A stretch of 64,000 bases of DNA, taken from contig OU452219.1 in assembly GCA_911728455.2 (NCBI GenBank), positions 23,495,219-23,559,218 of the forward strand, read 5' to 3'. The position numbers and the translations under genes were made by a program. This document shows, in pieces, positions 14,031-26,300 of the stretch (position 1 is the first letter of the stretch; each line of letters opens with the position of its first letter). This stretch comes from Marthasterias glacialis (lineage: Eukaryota > Echinodermata > Asteroidea > Forcipulatida > Asteriidae). The notes beneath the pieces are model-generated. The model made no database searches. It had not been told where the DNA came from and worked only from the letters and a program-made list of their open reading frames with translations.

Positions 14031-16536
14031 CTCCATGGGGTTCTTGGCTAGTATAGTGATTAAGTTCGCTGCTTTGAGAATCCTTGGCTTCACAACCAGA
14101 ATTATTAAATAAAATAGAATGAAGTGTTTTTTGTTTTTTTTTTCTTATCAAAGAATTCATTTCTTGTTTTAACCCTTTAGCCAAGAGCCTCAAAAAGGAT
14201 TATCCACACTCACTTATTCATCAATCTTTCTTGTTATTTGTATGCTCAAAATTATTCCAAGTTAATTGTTTCCATATTTTAATATGCGAAATATACATTC
14301 TGAGATGCAGGGTCGATTCTTTAGACCTTGTGATACATGACTTAATGGATTCATTTGCAACTACCCTTCATATAAGTCACCATATGTCCAGATTTCAGCT
14401 CGCTTGATGTAATATATCCCAGCTAAACAAAGAAGAAGCAATCTGTGCATGACTTTTCGATTTCATATCACCCCTCGCCTGGAAAGCCCAGCGTTGCCCT
14501 AATCAGCCTCATCCATCTCCTATTATTTGTCCCGTTGGCAGCTACAAATAAAAAGCTCCCTGTCCTGCTATCTTGATAAATGTGCCCCATTGACTATCCT
14601 CATCCAGTGTGTGAGTCCTTGTAAAATAATGTATCAACGCTATACTGTCCAAGGCGGTTATTTATTTCAACTTATTACAGATGGGGGGTCCCTGAAGGAT
14701 GTTGGCAATTTGAATGACAATTGTTTGTGAAAGTTAACAGTGCGTGCACTAACTAATACAATAGAATGACAGAAATAAAGCTTGACAAGTTGTGAAGTGA
14801 TTGAAGTTGGGGTTTTTTTTAATAAAAAGGCATCAATAAACAAATTTGAAATTCATGGTACTGGTGAAGAAGAAGGCTAATTTATAAGGAAATTGATAAC
14901 TCGTGATCTAAATCACTCCAAATGTCAGTTAATGGCATACTTAATACATGCACAAGAGCATGTACCACTTTATAATGGTGTACATTTGTATGCGCGAGCT
15001 TCTTTGGTTTTCTTGTGATGATGATATTGTTTTCAATGTTTATGCTTCAACCAAGAAAGAATATCATGATTTAAAATTACATTCTACTTTCACATAATGA
15101 TGGATGTCTGTTTACTGTACATGTAGGATTGTTGTAGTCAATAACAGCTTGATGAAGTTGGAATGTGTTCATTGATATCTCAACAGCCCTTTCTTTGTAA
15201 GGAAGGTTTCTGCAATAAATATGCGGGTTTTTTTTTCTCCTCATGTGCAGACTCAAAAGAAGATTGATTAGTCTGGAAATATTCATTTCAGGCAACCGAG
15301 CTGTCATAAAATGACTAGCGGTAGATAAATGATCTGGCCAGGCCTCCCCGGTACTGAAATTGATCAGTCCTTCAGAGATACCGCTCTGAACGGCGTTACC
15401 CGGCAACCCACAAAACAGCTCTGAAAGTTTGTCCCACGGAACAGTCCCAGTTAAAGTATGATGAATGAGTCTAATCTCCCCGCCAGTTGGCTTGAAACAG
15501 GAACTCCTGTTTACTTACCAATGGGCACATTCGTGCATATCCTAGCATGGCGTGAGGACTCTTCTTGTTGTTTTGCAATGTGGAGCGGTCGGATTGCCCA
15601 GTTTCAATTGCTTTCTGGCCCTAAGTAGGTCGAGGGCATTCCATTCCTGTTTGGAAACCAAGCACACAGGCGGGCAATCAATAGGGAGCTGGATGAGTGT
15701 AATGGTGGACAGAGCAGATTGAAACGTAGCATCCCCCATGGTAAATGACATACTCTTGCTTTTAGGAGCAAAACAGAGTCCCGCGATTTGTTGCCTGGCA
15801 ATGTGTGAATGTCTTTGATGTGCTTGTTGTTCTCCTCTGATTGCCGGAGTAGTTTCCCCTGATAGAAATGATGATGATAGATTACATGTAATCAACTAAG
15901 AGACTCAATGCTTTTATTTGACGCTGACTACTTTCTAATGAAACAGAATAAATGGCTGCTAAATGCCAACTCTGTATAGCAACCAGGAAATTTGAAGACC
16001 AAGTAAATTACTGTTTATTTTAGATTTCTGCTTTCCACATGCAGTCTCCACAACAACACCATGTCCTTTAAACAACCTGTATAACTCTAAAAACAAAAAT
16101 GTTTTCTTAAAATTTAGGACTGTGTTATTGTCAAAACCTCAAATAATCTTACTTTAACCTGCTTTAACCAAAAAACGTGAAGTGTGAAGATGGTGAGAAG
16201 TGATATACATGCCACACTTATTCACAACATGTTTTTATATTTTCAGTGAATAACTTATGTATTAAGCAAGCCCACATAAAGTGCTTGTGTCAAAGCTCCT
16301 ACAGCCCCCTTCGTTTGCCAAACGATGGATCTCTGTCCCTGATTACTAATTCTTACTTAGGAATACATCAGCATCTCATCAATAGCTCCTTAAGGATACT
16401 GGTATTGATAAGGTCAATGAGCCAGCTACATGTACCTAAGTATCTCTCTAATCCCCCTAAATACCCCCAGATTGTTAGCATTCATGTTGCGAAATCAATA
16501 ATGCCCTGTCCTCGTAACAACCATGTTCCTCGCATC

Positions 16537-16574
16537 GGGGGGGGGGGGGGGGGGGGGGAGAAGAGTGGGGGGGT
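16537..16574. repeat. Long G homopolymer tract
   Basis: About 22 uninterrupted G followed by more G-rich sequence; possible G-quadruplex former. Confidence 0.9.
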
Positions 16575-19500
16575 TGAGGAAGGGAAAGACATACCCAGAG
16601 GCAGACGTTTAGCATAGGATGTGAATCATCCAGAAGATGCCGTGGTTGTCAAGTATTGTTTCTTCCTTGGTCTGCACTTGTGGAAATGAGATTAGGCATG
16701 TGGATCTGCAGATCTGTGAGTCTCTTCACTCCCCCCTCTGGTCATGTGAGGTGCTAGATTGCTTTTGGAAATGTGTGATGAAAGCAAAATGTTTTCTTTG
16801 CTGCACATTAAAGGAAGGTTCCAAATTGAACTTTCAGTCACAGGCTCTCTTCAACCCGCTTTTATTTTCCATTTAGTTTGTAGGGTTATACACCTGGGTA
16901 ATTTTGAAAACCAGTTTGTCCAGTGAAAGTTGTAGCTCTCTTCATGCTTATCATGTTTATATATGTCTTGCGGATACCTCTTTTGTAGCTGCTGCTTTGC
17001 CATACTTGCATTGTCTTCTTTGTTATACACGCCATCTTCTTGCCCAATATTGACCCAGTTCACCTGACGTCATCATCACAATAATCTTGGTTTCGCCATT
17101 TTGGAAGTCAACATCACTGTGTGTCATACAGAGTAGTGCGCATTTTAGGAGACGCGGCATTTACACGTTCCACCAATTGACTTCCAAAGTGGTGAGGGTG
17201 GCTGCATGTGACGAGCATGCAAGGTGTCGATAGCTCATTTCTTTGGGCAACCTGCTCGCCACATTTGGATTTGGCTCCTTTTACTGCCTTTATGAAACGA
17301 GTAATGATGTGAGCATGAAAAATTGTTTTGAAAGCAGCTCCATCAACGCGAGTGCAAAAAAACTGCTGACTGAAGGCAAGAAATCTGATATTGGGGAAGT
17401 CAAGACCATTGTTTCTATGTTACCCGGTTGAGAGAAATCAGACCTCGCATATATTTTGATAAGGAGAAACTATACAAATGCCATTGTTTGGATAACAGTT
17501 GAAAGCGCAATCAAATATTCACAGATTGCTAAATTCATTGTCACCAGATGACAATGGAAATACTGCAGGATATTTGTCTTCCATCAACAAATGAAACAAT
17601 GTTTAAACTGGACAGATAAATTTGAGCAACCACTTTCATTTTCCTCAAACTGAAATCAATACGCTTTCATTTTCTGATCAATCTACAGTTACATACTACA
17701 TGCGCTATACAATTAATGCACCACTTATGAATCTAGGACTCTGTCCCACACTCACACAGCCAGGGCACCAAGTAATTCAACTTTTCCCCCTCTAGAGTTA
17801 GCCATGAAAACCCCCTGAGGCCATGGGGAGAATAATAATAGTGAAATGTATTCATACCCTATCCCCTCAACCTTTTTTTTGTGGGTGGATCAAATGTCAC
17901 TGCCACCCCTGGGCCACAACTTTCCAATTCATAGCCAGTTATAGACCCAATATAGGTGCCTGAGTGATTGCTGTGTATACAACACTTCCACAATGGTGGA
18001 GCACCACGACCCCATTGCACTGTGCACACAGGGTGAATAGCCTGAAACTAGAGTGAACTGATGGCTGGCTACATGAAGCTATGTCAGGGGACTCTACCCC
18101 ACACATGGTCTGTATTTCTGATTTATGATGAACCAGATACTGGGCTGTGTCACATACTTTATGTATCGGAAAGTTTGTCTGGGGTGGACTTTCTGTCCTG
18201 GAGGTCACAGGTTATTTAAGGTCACTTATCCTCTCAGTCAAAAAAAGCAGGGACAAGCCTCTATGCGGTTTTTCTCTTTTTCCAAGTAGAACTAGAAAAC
18301 AGGTGGTCTATCTCCATGGTAACGCAAAAGTCTGGCTAGTTTTACCTTTTTGTAAACAAGTGTGTACTTTGAAGTAGGAACAAACATTAACCTGATTAAT
18401 TTCAGAGGATATCTTGATGTGACTCATTGAGTTATTTTAAGCCTTTATTTTCAGAATTGATTTTTTTTTTAAATGAAAATTCGACTACGTAAAATATTTA
18501 ACTGAAATCATGTTTTCTTAAAGATTTTAATAATAATCTAAACTGGAAAAGCAGTTGAACCAAGTCGAACCTGTCCACTGATTTGTCGTTCAAAAAATGT
18601 TGTTTCCAGAAATGGTTTACTTTGGCACAGTGTATGGCACTCCCTGGTTGACCTTTTTAGGGAGATTTCTCTGTAGTGTCTGAGAAATGTTTACAGCTGT
18701 CTCAACCGCGCTGTCAGGATGGTGAAGATCTTGGCTGCAGCATGAAAGTTAAAGCTGTTGTTGAGAAAGGTTTAAAATACTAAAAAAATATTGTATCAAT
18801 ACATTTGACAAGAACAGGTTGATTAGTAAACTTGGAGCTTGTGATAACATTTAAATGCCAGTGAGGTTGAGGTTTAATTGATAGAGAGTTATTTGTTGTT
18901 TAGTTATGATTTCCGCTTGCTGCTTGTAGACACTTCCGGTGTTGTCGCAGAATTCTGACTGAAGTTTTTTTCTTCAAAAGACGGAGGAAAAACACCAACC
19001 CCCTCCTCCTGCCATCACTATCAATTCTGACGACGATTCTCATCACCGTTGGAAACCTTCCCTGGTATCCAAGCCACCATGGTGTGAAGCAGCTGGTGCC
19101 GAGCCAGTGGGCATGACTACCAGGCCGGACTGCCACACACAAAATCCTAGGTTCCAGGATTTGTTTTCTGCCTGATGACATTCATGAGAAGCTCAGCCGT
19201 TGGGTGGTGTTTCGTGGGGAGAACACAGTGATGACTGGAACCCACAGCACAACATAGCAGGTCACTTTAAAGACACCGTGACAGCTTTTATTTATGGAGT
19301 GAAGAATTCCCCTGACAGGGTTTAGAGGAAGCTGCCTTGAGTTAATGCTTTCATGGAAGGTAATTTGAAACCAGGAACGAGATTAAAGAAATAGGAAGGT
19401 GTTGAACAGTGACAGGTAGTAGCCTCAAGCTGGCTGGCCATATCAGTTACAACAGAGCTCTCATATAATATACAAAGTGTGTATATTTTGGAATTCTTTA

Positions 19501-22450
19501 CCCCCTTCACATAGATAACATCTATTTTTCCTTTGAATTACCTACCAGCTGCCCCTCTCTAAATCCCACTCTGAAGTATTAGTAAAAGTTTGCCTGTCCG
19601 AGATACAATGTACAATCATTTTTATCATATTCATGGTTTATTTGATTGCAGCATTGAAATAAATGTGTGTGATAGTTCAGCCGTTCCTGATACCTGGACA
19701 TTTTCTAGCTGTTGGGATTGTATTTGGTAGTTTTATACACGTGAGCATTGTGTTCTGATTAAAGTTAAGGCTATTCTGTGAATTATAGAATGGTCTTCTG
19801 TTATTATTAGCAGTTGTCATGCATTCTACTACAGGTGCCTTTGTATTGTTTGTTACTGTCTACCACTGCAATGGTGGATGCGCAAAATTAGTAAAATCAG
19901 TGGACAACCTGTCAACAAATACCCATATCTTTTCTTGAAAGGGTTTGTGCATGGTTCATTTCCCATATCACTGTGTGGTCTACTCGTGAAAGCAAAATGG
20001 CTTTTGGAAGTAAATCCTGCACATTATGAAAGCAGAGGCAGTCATTCCGATCAGCCTGGGCCAGGACATGATGTGGGTTCCCAGGCTGCTGACTGGATAA
20101 ATTAGTCATGTAGATACGGGCACTGGAAAGGCAAGATCATGTTGGCCCGCGGGGGAGCTCATGAGCCAGGCAGCCGATCAGAGCTTACAGAGTCATAAAT
20201 ATCCCATCCCTTGTGATACCCTATACTCGCACTCCTGATAGCTGTGTCACGTTACCGGGGTTTTATAGTTGCACGGCCAGCTTTTCGGTGTTCCCTTACA
20301 GAGCTTGTTTCCTTTTTGGCGCTCTGACGCCGTCCGGCTGCACCTGTGCACAGCGTAAGAATCACCCAACTTCATCTCACCACGAAACAAGATCCTGATA
20401 CAGGGAGATGAAAGAAGGGGATTGGTTTGCTTGCTTTTTTTTTCTTTCTTGTATTTTGTGCAGCTTTGGTTTCCATGTGCAAAGCCCCGCTGTCTGCATT
20501 TGAACCGAGGCCTCTGATATCAGATTGTACTTGAAGTGTTTGAAAACACTCAACGTCTCTTGTTCAGATCTCAGATGAAGCTTTCTAGACTTCCACAATC
20601 ATCTCTTATTGTCTAATATTTCTTAATATCTCCCTCTTACAGGGTTTTCTGTTTTTCATCTTGCTGTAATTCATCAGTTCTATAATTAATTAGTTTTCCA
20701 TCTGTTAAGTCCTTCAAAGGCATCTGATCGCAAGAGATTTTACATTGAATGAGATTTTTTTTTCCACTGGTTAAGTATATAAATCCATTGCAGCTTTAAT
20801 AGAAGGTTTGACAATAGTTTTTGTTCCTTTTCGTTATGTAGGCCTGTACTCTTCAATTGCTATCTGTGTGACTGAGTATATTTACAGTTTACATTGACCA
20901 TACATGTTCTAAATAGTGCATTCTCATACTTAATTCCATCCAACTTCAGTACCTAAAAGAAGAAAACTGAAATGCGTTTGATGATTAGTCACTTTGGTCG
21001 GCAACCCACAAATTGTGATGAAGATTTCATTTCCTTCCAGACAATTTACAAAAGATCCTTCCTCAAGAAAGGAGTTGTCAAATTACTCAGTAGTGGACAG
21101 TCTGTCCTTGTAGCGGACAGTCTGTCCTTGCCCATTGAAAAGGCTACTGGTTTCTGACCAACACCAAGCTATCCAACCTATATACATGTATCCATGTCAC
21201 TGCATTCCAAATTATCCAAACAGGAAAACATAAATGCAGCAGAATGATATCACATGTCTATCCCATATCCGATGCTACCACGATGCAAGTGAACTCTTGC
21301 AAGTGGTATATCAACCAGTGTTGCTAAGCCCCCCCCCCCCCCAATATTAATCCAGATGATGTGACAGACAAATCACCATGGTAACGTGGAAGCCTGGGGG
21401 ATGCCATTTGTCTGTCATTGTCCTGTCTGCACATTTGGGTACACTCCCATCAGGGATTTGAGGGTGTTGATCTAAGCATCATTCAGTGGTCGTTGACCTC
21501 CTGGTTGAGGCTCTATGACTTCTACCCCCCCCCCCCAAGAAATATCTTAAAGGTGGACTAGACTCGCTCAGTCAAAGTCTTCAAACAACAAAGTCACCTG
21601 TCAGATAATAATATTTGTCTGCAAAACTAGAAGTTAAACATTGTAATTTTTTAGATTTGAAAAGTAGGCAACAGTTTGAAAGAAATGTGAGTGTGAAATG
21701 TCTCAATTGTTTTCTTATTAGATGATAATATTGGTCATATATCTTGTGTGTGATTTGTGTCACAAAGCTCAAAGAGATTTAAATGAGATGGATTTGCTAT
21801 CAGGAAATCTCAAATGATTGTATCCGTTCTTTAAATGGACCCATTCACTAAATCTCTGAACCTTGCTAAGAACAGATTGTAGAACAGCCAAGAGTGGTTT
21901 TAGCCTCTTTGAAGACTTCCAATATTATTTTGACCAACAGAGGGCTCACTTCTCTTGATGATATATTGCTATGTACAATCTCAAGTCTTCACAGTCATTA
22001 TATTTTTTCTTCATAAATTTGGGTAAGCACTAAGCGAATACAAGAACACATTCTTGAAATTGTATTGCAAAGTGTACTTTCTTCTCATGTGAGTGAGCAA
22101 AATAAATCTGCATCCACTCCAGACAAGAACCTGCACCATTTTTATCTGCATTCAGGGGTCATTCTTCAATATGGCTTTCACTTGCCTGTATCATTCTTGG
22201 ATATTTTTAACACTTCAATGTCACACCCTCAACATGATCCAGCTCACCCCAACCTACTTTTTACTCCTGTGGGGGTTAAATAACTTAAACGGGTGAACTG
22301 ACACCAACTCAGTGTCGCTGAAGATTATGGGCCAGGGTTTAAGGGTTATTTAGGGGTGCCGAGGTTGTATTTCTTGGCAAATCAAACTTGATAATGGTGT
22401 GAAAGATTTTCTGTAGTTGTGTGTTTTGTCTGCCTGTGCCTGTAAATTTA

Positions 22451-22679
22451 TATGGCGGACACTGTAGGAGTGCACTGTTTGGTTTGGGTGTATACTGACA
22501 AATTTACCCAAACCAAATAGTGTCCTGGTAATGTGTCCACCATCTCAAAATGGCTTGTAATGTGTCCACCATTTTGAGATATGGTGGACAAATTACTAGG
22601 GCACTAATCGGTTTCGGTAAATTTGTCTGTACACACCAAAACCAAACTGTGAGCTCCTAGTTTGATAGCGTCGGCCATA
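22451..22679. mobile_element. Foldback element with about 60-bp inverted repeats
   Basis: tatggcggacactgtaggag...gacaaatttaccc is repeated in reverse at 22616-22679 (ending tcggccata). The centre has a second inverted pair, gtccaccatctcaaaatgg/ccattttgagatatggtgg. Lies 0.6 kb before TALPID3 exon 23254. Confidence 0.82.
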
Positions 22680-23253
22680 CCTCAAAAAGGCTAATGGCGT
22701 GGGCTCTGTCTATAATTGTTTCCTGTACACTTTCGTTATGGAGTGTCAAACAAGGCGGATGGTGCCTAAGCCGTAGTCAAAGCCCGATCCATGGGTTTGA
22801 AAGTGGTCTGGATAGCCATGTTGGCTGGATTAAGATTATACCGGTATGTTGGTCCAGATGTCTGTGAGACATAGCTGTGATGCTTTCTCCTTATGAGTTA
22901 CAAACATACATAATAACAAGCAGTCAATCCTTCAAATCTTGAAATATCATTTCTCTTGTGTTTGTAAAAAAAGAGAGAAAAAGCTCACTGAACAGCTTCA
23001 TGTTGTGGATCAATATCCTTCGCCATACAGCAACTTTCTGCTGAGCTCTCGTCACTTCCCAATTTTCTCAAAGGAGTAGATCAGATAGGAAGAGCTCATG
23101 GTGATTGAAGAGTGTGCTATACTTTAATAACCTTGAAAGTGATGTTGTCGCCAATGGTGTGTCTTCAGCTGATGAGCTGAAGAAGTTTTATCATCTTAAT
23201 TTGATTGATTTTTTTTTCTCCCCCTAATGTATTGTCTTTTCTCTTCTTGACAG

Positions 23254-23362
23254 AGGGTTGACAAGCCCAGAGAGTGGTGCAGAGATGAAGGCAGCCGGTG
23301 TTGTACATCAGCTCGGCAAACTCAAGAAGGAAATGAAGGAAATGAAGATAGATCTCATCAAG
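23254..23362 (+). CDS. TALPID3: TALPID3 exon (window exon 1), predicted coiled coil
   Basis: The acceptor is cttgacag and the donor AAG|gtaact. It carries one base of a split codon and 36 codons. The Lys/Glu/Met-rich end (HQLGKLKKEMKEMKIDLIK) looks like the end of a coiled coil, comparable to DVLHDLGQKEKE in human. The other two frames fail to join the next exon. Confidence 0.85.
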
Positions 23363-26300
23363 GTAACTAGTCTTCTCTCAATACCAGTCACAGCCCAAAC
23401 CAAACACTGGAACCCCCCTTGAGATGTAATTATCTTCATTCCACAAGGGGAAGGGGGTCATTAATAAGTAGGATGTGATCTTACACGAATGCTGAGTTGT
23501 TGAGACTTTCATTAACATGATGTTTTTCTTTTACTTTTCTGTGTTTTTTCCCGCGTGTATGATTTCCTTTCAATTTGTAGTAGACGGATACAGTTTTATG
23601 TAGTTTGTGGATAGATTAGAAATGCTTTTGCAGTGATCATTCCAAACTGCACACAAGGCACTGATAGTAATGCATGTCCTAAGAATCTGATTTTTGGGGG
23701 AGGGGGTAGTTCCATGAATGGTTGACAAATTATAGAGGGTATGCACTACCGTTTTCCTACAGTAAAGTTATGGCCGTTTTGACCTCATTGACGGCGCTGT
23801 TGTATATATTTGGGACTCATGATGTCAGACTCATAAGGTGGTCGGCAAGGCTCAATAATCTGAAAACTTTTGTTTGGGACCTCTTAATGCTGAATTCAAT
23901 CCATTAGATGATGATTAGTATTTTTCAGGATGGAGTCAAGGGATAAACCCAAGTCCATACCTCTTACCCTCTGTCTAAAAAACTTGGAGGTACACCCTGC
24001 CTTTTTCTTCATTTTGTTAGATATTATTTTCCTGAGATCTGAGTTTTGCTGAATGGCCCACCCAGAAATAATTCAAAGGAAGAGATATTAAAATTCTAAT
24101 CTGAGAACATCAACCCTTGACTGGAATTTCGACTTTAAATTTTTTTCCCGAAGACCTAGTCATCATGTATATAAATAGAAACGACTCACACTTTGGTAAC
24201 CCCCTTCACATGGTTGGGGGTCAACAGAGTAAGCAATCTGATGACAGTCATCCATCATGTGATTATAAAGAATCCTTGAATGATTAATCAATGGAGAAGG
24301 AGGGGGGGGGGTGTTGGAGCCTGGTGAAGTACTTCATCAAGGCACTCCCTCAGGGAGTGGGTACTCCCCTCAAGGGCCAGCAGGTCAAGGTGAGAAAAAT
24401 GAGCAGTCCACTGATTCTCAGATAAGACTTTCAGAGTGGAGGGGTCTTTGATGACAGCCAGAAAGTAATGGGGGACTTTTAGACACTAGGTGGCACCAGA
24501 CAAGCTGGGTAATTTGTTGTTGTTTACGTAATTTCTTAGCATGCACACTCTTCCGAGAACAATGGGTGTACCTGGTAAGTCTGCTGCCACCTGGTGTCCA
24601 CAAAGGTCTCCGATTCAATGTGCCTTGGTAATCTGATGTACATTTGTATGAAGTGTCGTAAATGAGCTATTTGATAGTTAAAAGTTAAACTATGTCTTGT
24701 ACAATTTATAGTTGCCTGGTTACAAAGGCTAAAGACAGTGTATTATGTGTAACACAATATCGTAACAAAGGTGATAGATGCAAGAGCAACGTATTTGTTT
24801 AGGTTTTTAAACAATGTATTTCTCCCGTAAACTTAGTAATCATCTTGTTACCGTGATTCACAAAAAGTTTTTTAAAAAACGCAAGTTGTTTTGTCCAACA
24901 TTCAGAGTCTACATTCTGAAGGAACTGTTGGTGTGGTGGAACGTAAGGCTATACCATCAACCGTATCTGATATACACCAGGTAAAGCAAAACTGCTTCAA
25001 GTATTTTAGACAAAGGTATATTAGGGAAACGTTTACTTTTCTATGGGAAAGGAGAAATCAGCATTATTGAACGTAGTTTTCCTCAATTGGATGGTCTTTG
25101 AACGAGCATACAGGATGAGTCATACAGACTATAACCAGTGGCGTAACCAGGGGGCATGAGGGGCCTACTCAAAGCCCTTGGCACCCCCTCCACCCCCCCC
25201 CCCAATACTGCCAACACTTCTTATACTTTTCCACTTTATTGAATTTTGTCTGTTCATGTTTGTTAATGTTTTTCTTGGTAATTTGATGTGTGATGACAGT
25301 TTTATGCCAGTTTTTAGCTCAGTTTTTATCAATGATATTTTACTTGACTCCATTATCTTCATGTACCACTAATAGTGCAATTCAACCTACCGGTTGCCAC
25401 ACTACATTTTTTAGTGATTTTCTTTGTTGTATGAAATAAACCAATAATAATATTAATAATCAGAAAATCAGATCCAAAAACAAATTCACAAATAAATGGT
25501 TCAATACATCCAAAAGCCCCTCCCCAACTTATGTGTTTGCCCCCGCTTGTCTCCTCCCCGCCCACCCCCGCCCACCAAAATGTGTAGTTTCTGCCACTGC
25601 CTATCACAATGCCATAAATGAACGTCAGTCCCAAAAAGCTACCGTCACCATAAATTAAAAACAAATTGTCCATGTTTCTCTCGTTGGATTCATTCAATGC
25701 ATGTTTTCAACGTTTCCAACTGACAATCAGATGTTTCCAACTTCACTCTCTGTCACGTTTGTTGCTTTTTCTGTCCGACTCCTGGAACCCATTTGCAACG
25801 AATGTCCACTTTTGACAACACAATTGTCGGTCTTGGCATCCTATGCTAAGTATGAATCAGCAATGAAAAGGAACCCTGGCTTTATTATAAGTAGACGATC
25901 ATCGGTAAAGGATTGCTAGCAGATGTGCATCTGACATCTTGATCATTACATGCTTTATTATTCAGGAGGCTGAGAGAGATTGGGATAGATTGATGCAGCG
26001 GCGGCTGGAGCCTGCTCCCCTTGATGTCTATCTGGTAAGAAATGCCAATCTGCACACTCATCAGTGCCCAATCTTTTGGCTATGCTTACCGCAAGTCGAA
26101 AAATTCAAGCTTAACGTAAGCGTATTTCACATGTAAGCATGGTATTTTTTGCTTGTGTGTGTGTGTACTCCACATTACTATAGCATTCTTCGCTTACACA
26201 GCTAGGTGGAAATTCAGCGCTAGCACTGTAAGCAGAGAGTGGTGACTGTAAACGCCGACTTCTGTGGTAAGCAGAGCCATGAAATCGGGCACTGGTCAGA

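Larger units (their letters stand above)
5480..23253. other. Long putative TALPID3 intron
   Basis: Nearly 18 kb without a supported exon. It contains the MITEs at 6389, 13172 and 22451, the SINE at 13842 and several G/C runs. Long unique, mixed-composition blocks occur, e.g. 8040-8470, 9370-9680, 14430-14740, 15280-15870 and 20000-20400. They could hold regulatory elements or unrecognised N-terminal exons. At least one intermediate exon may be hidden here, given the phase mismatch. Confidence 0.45.
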
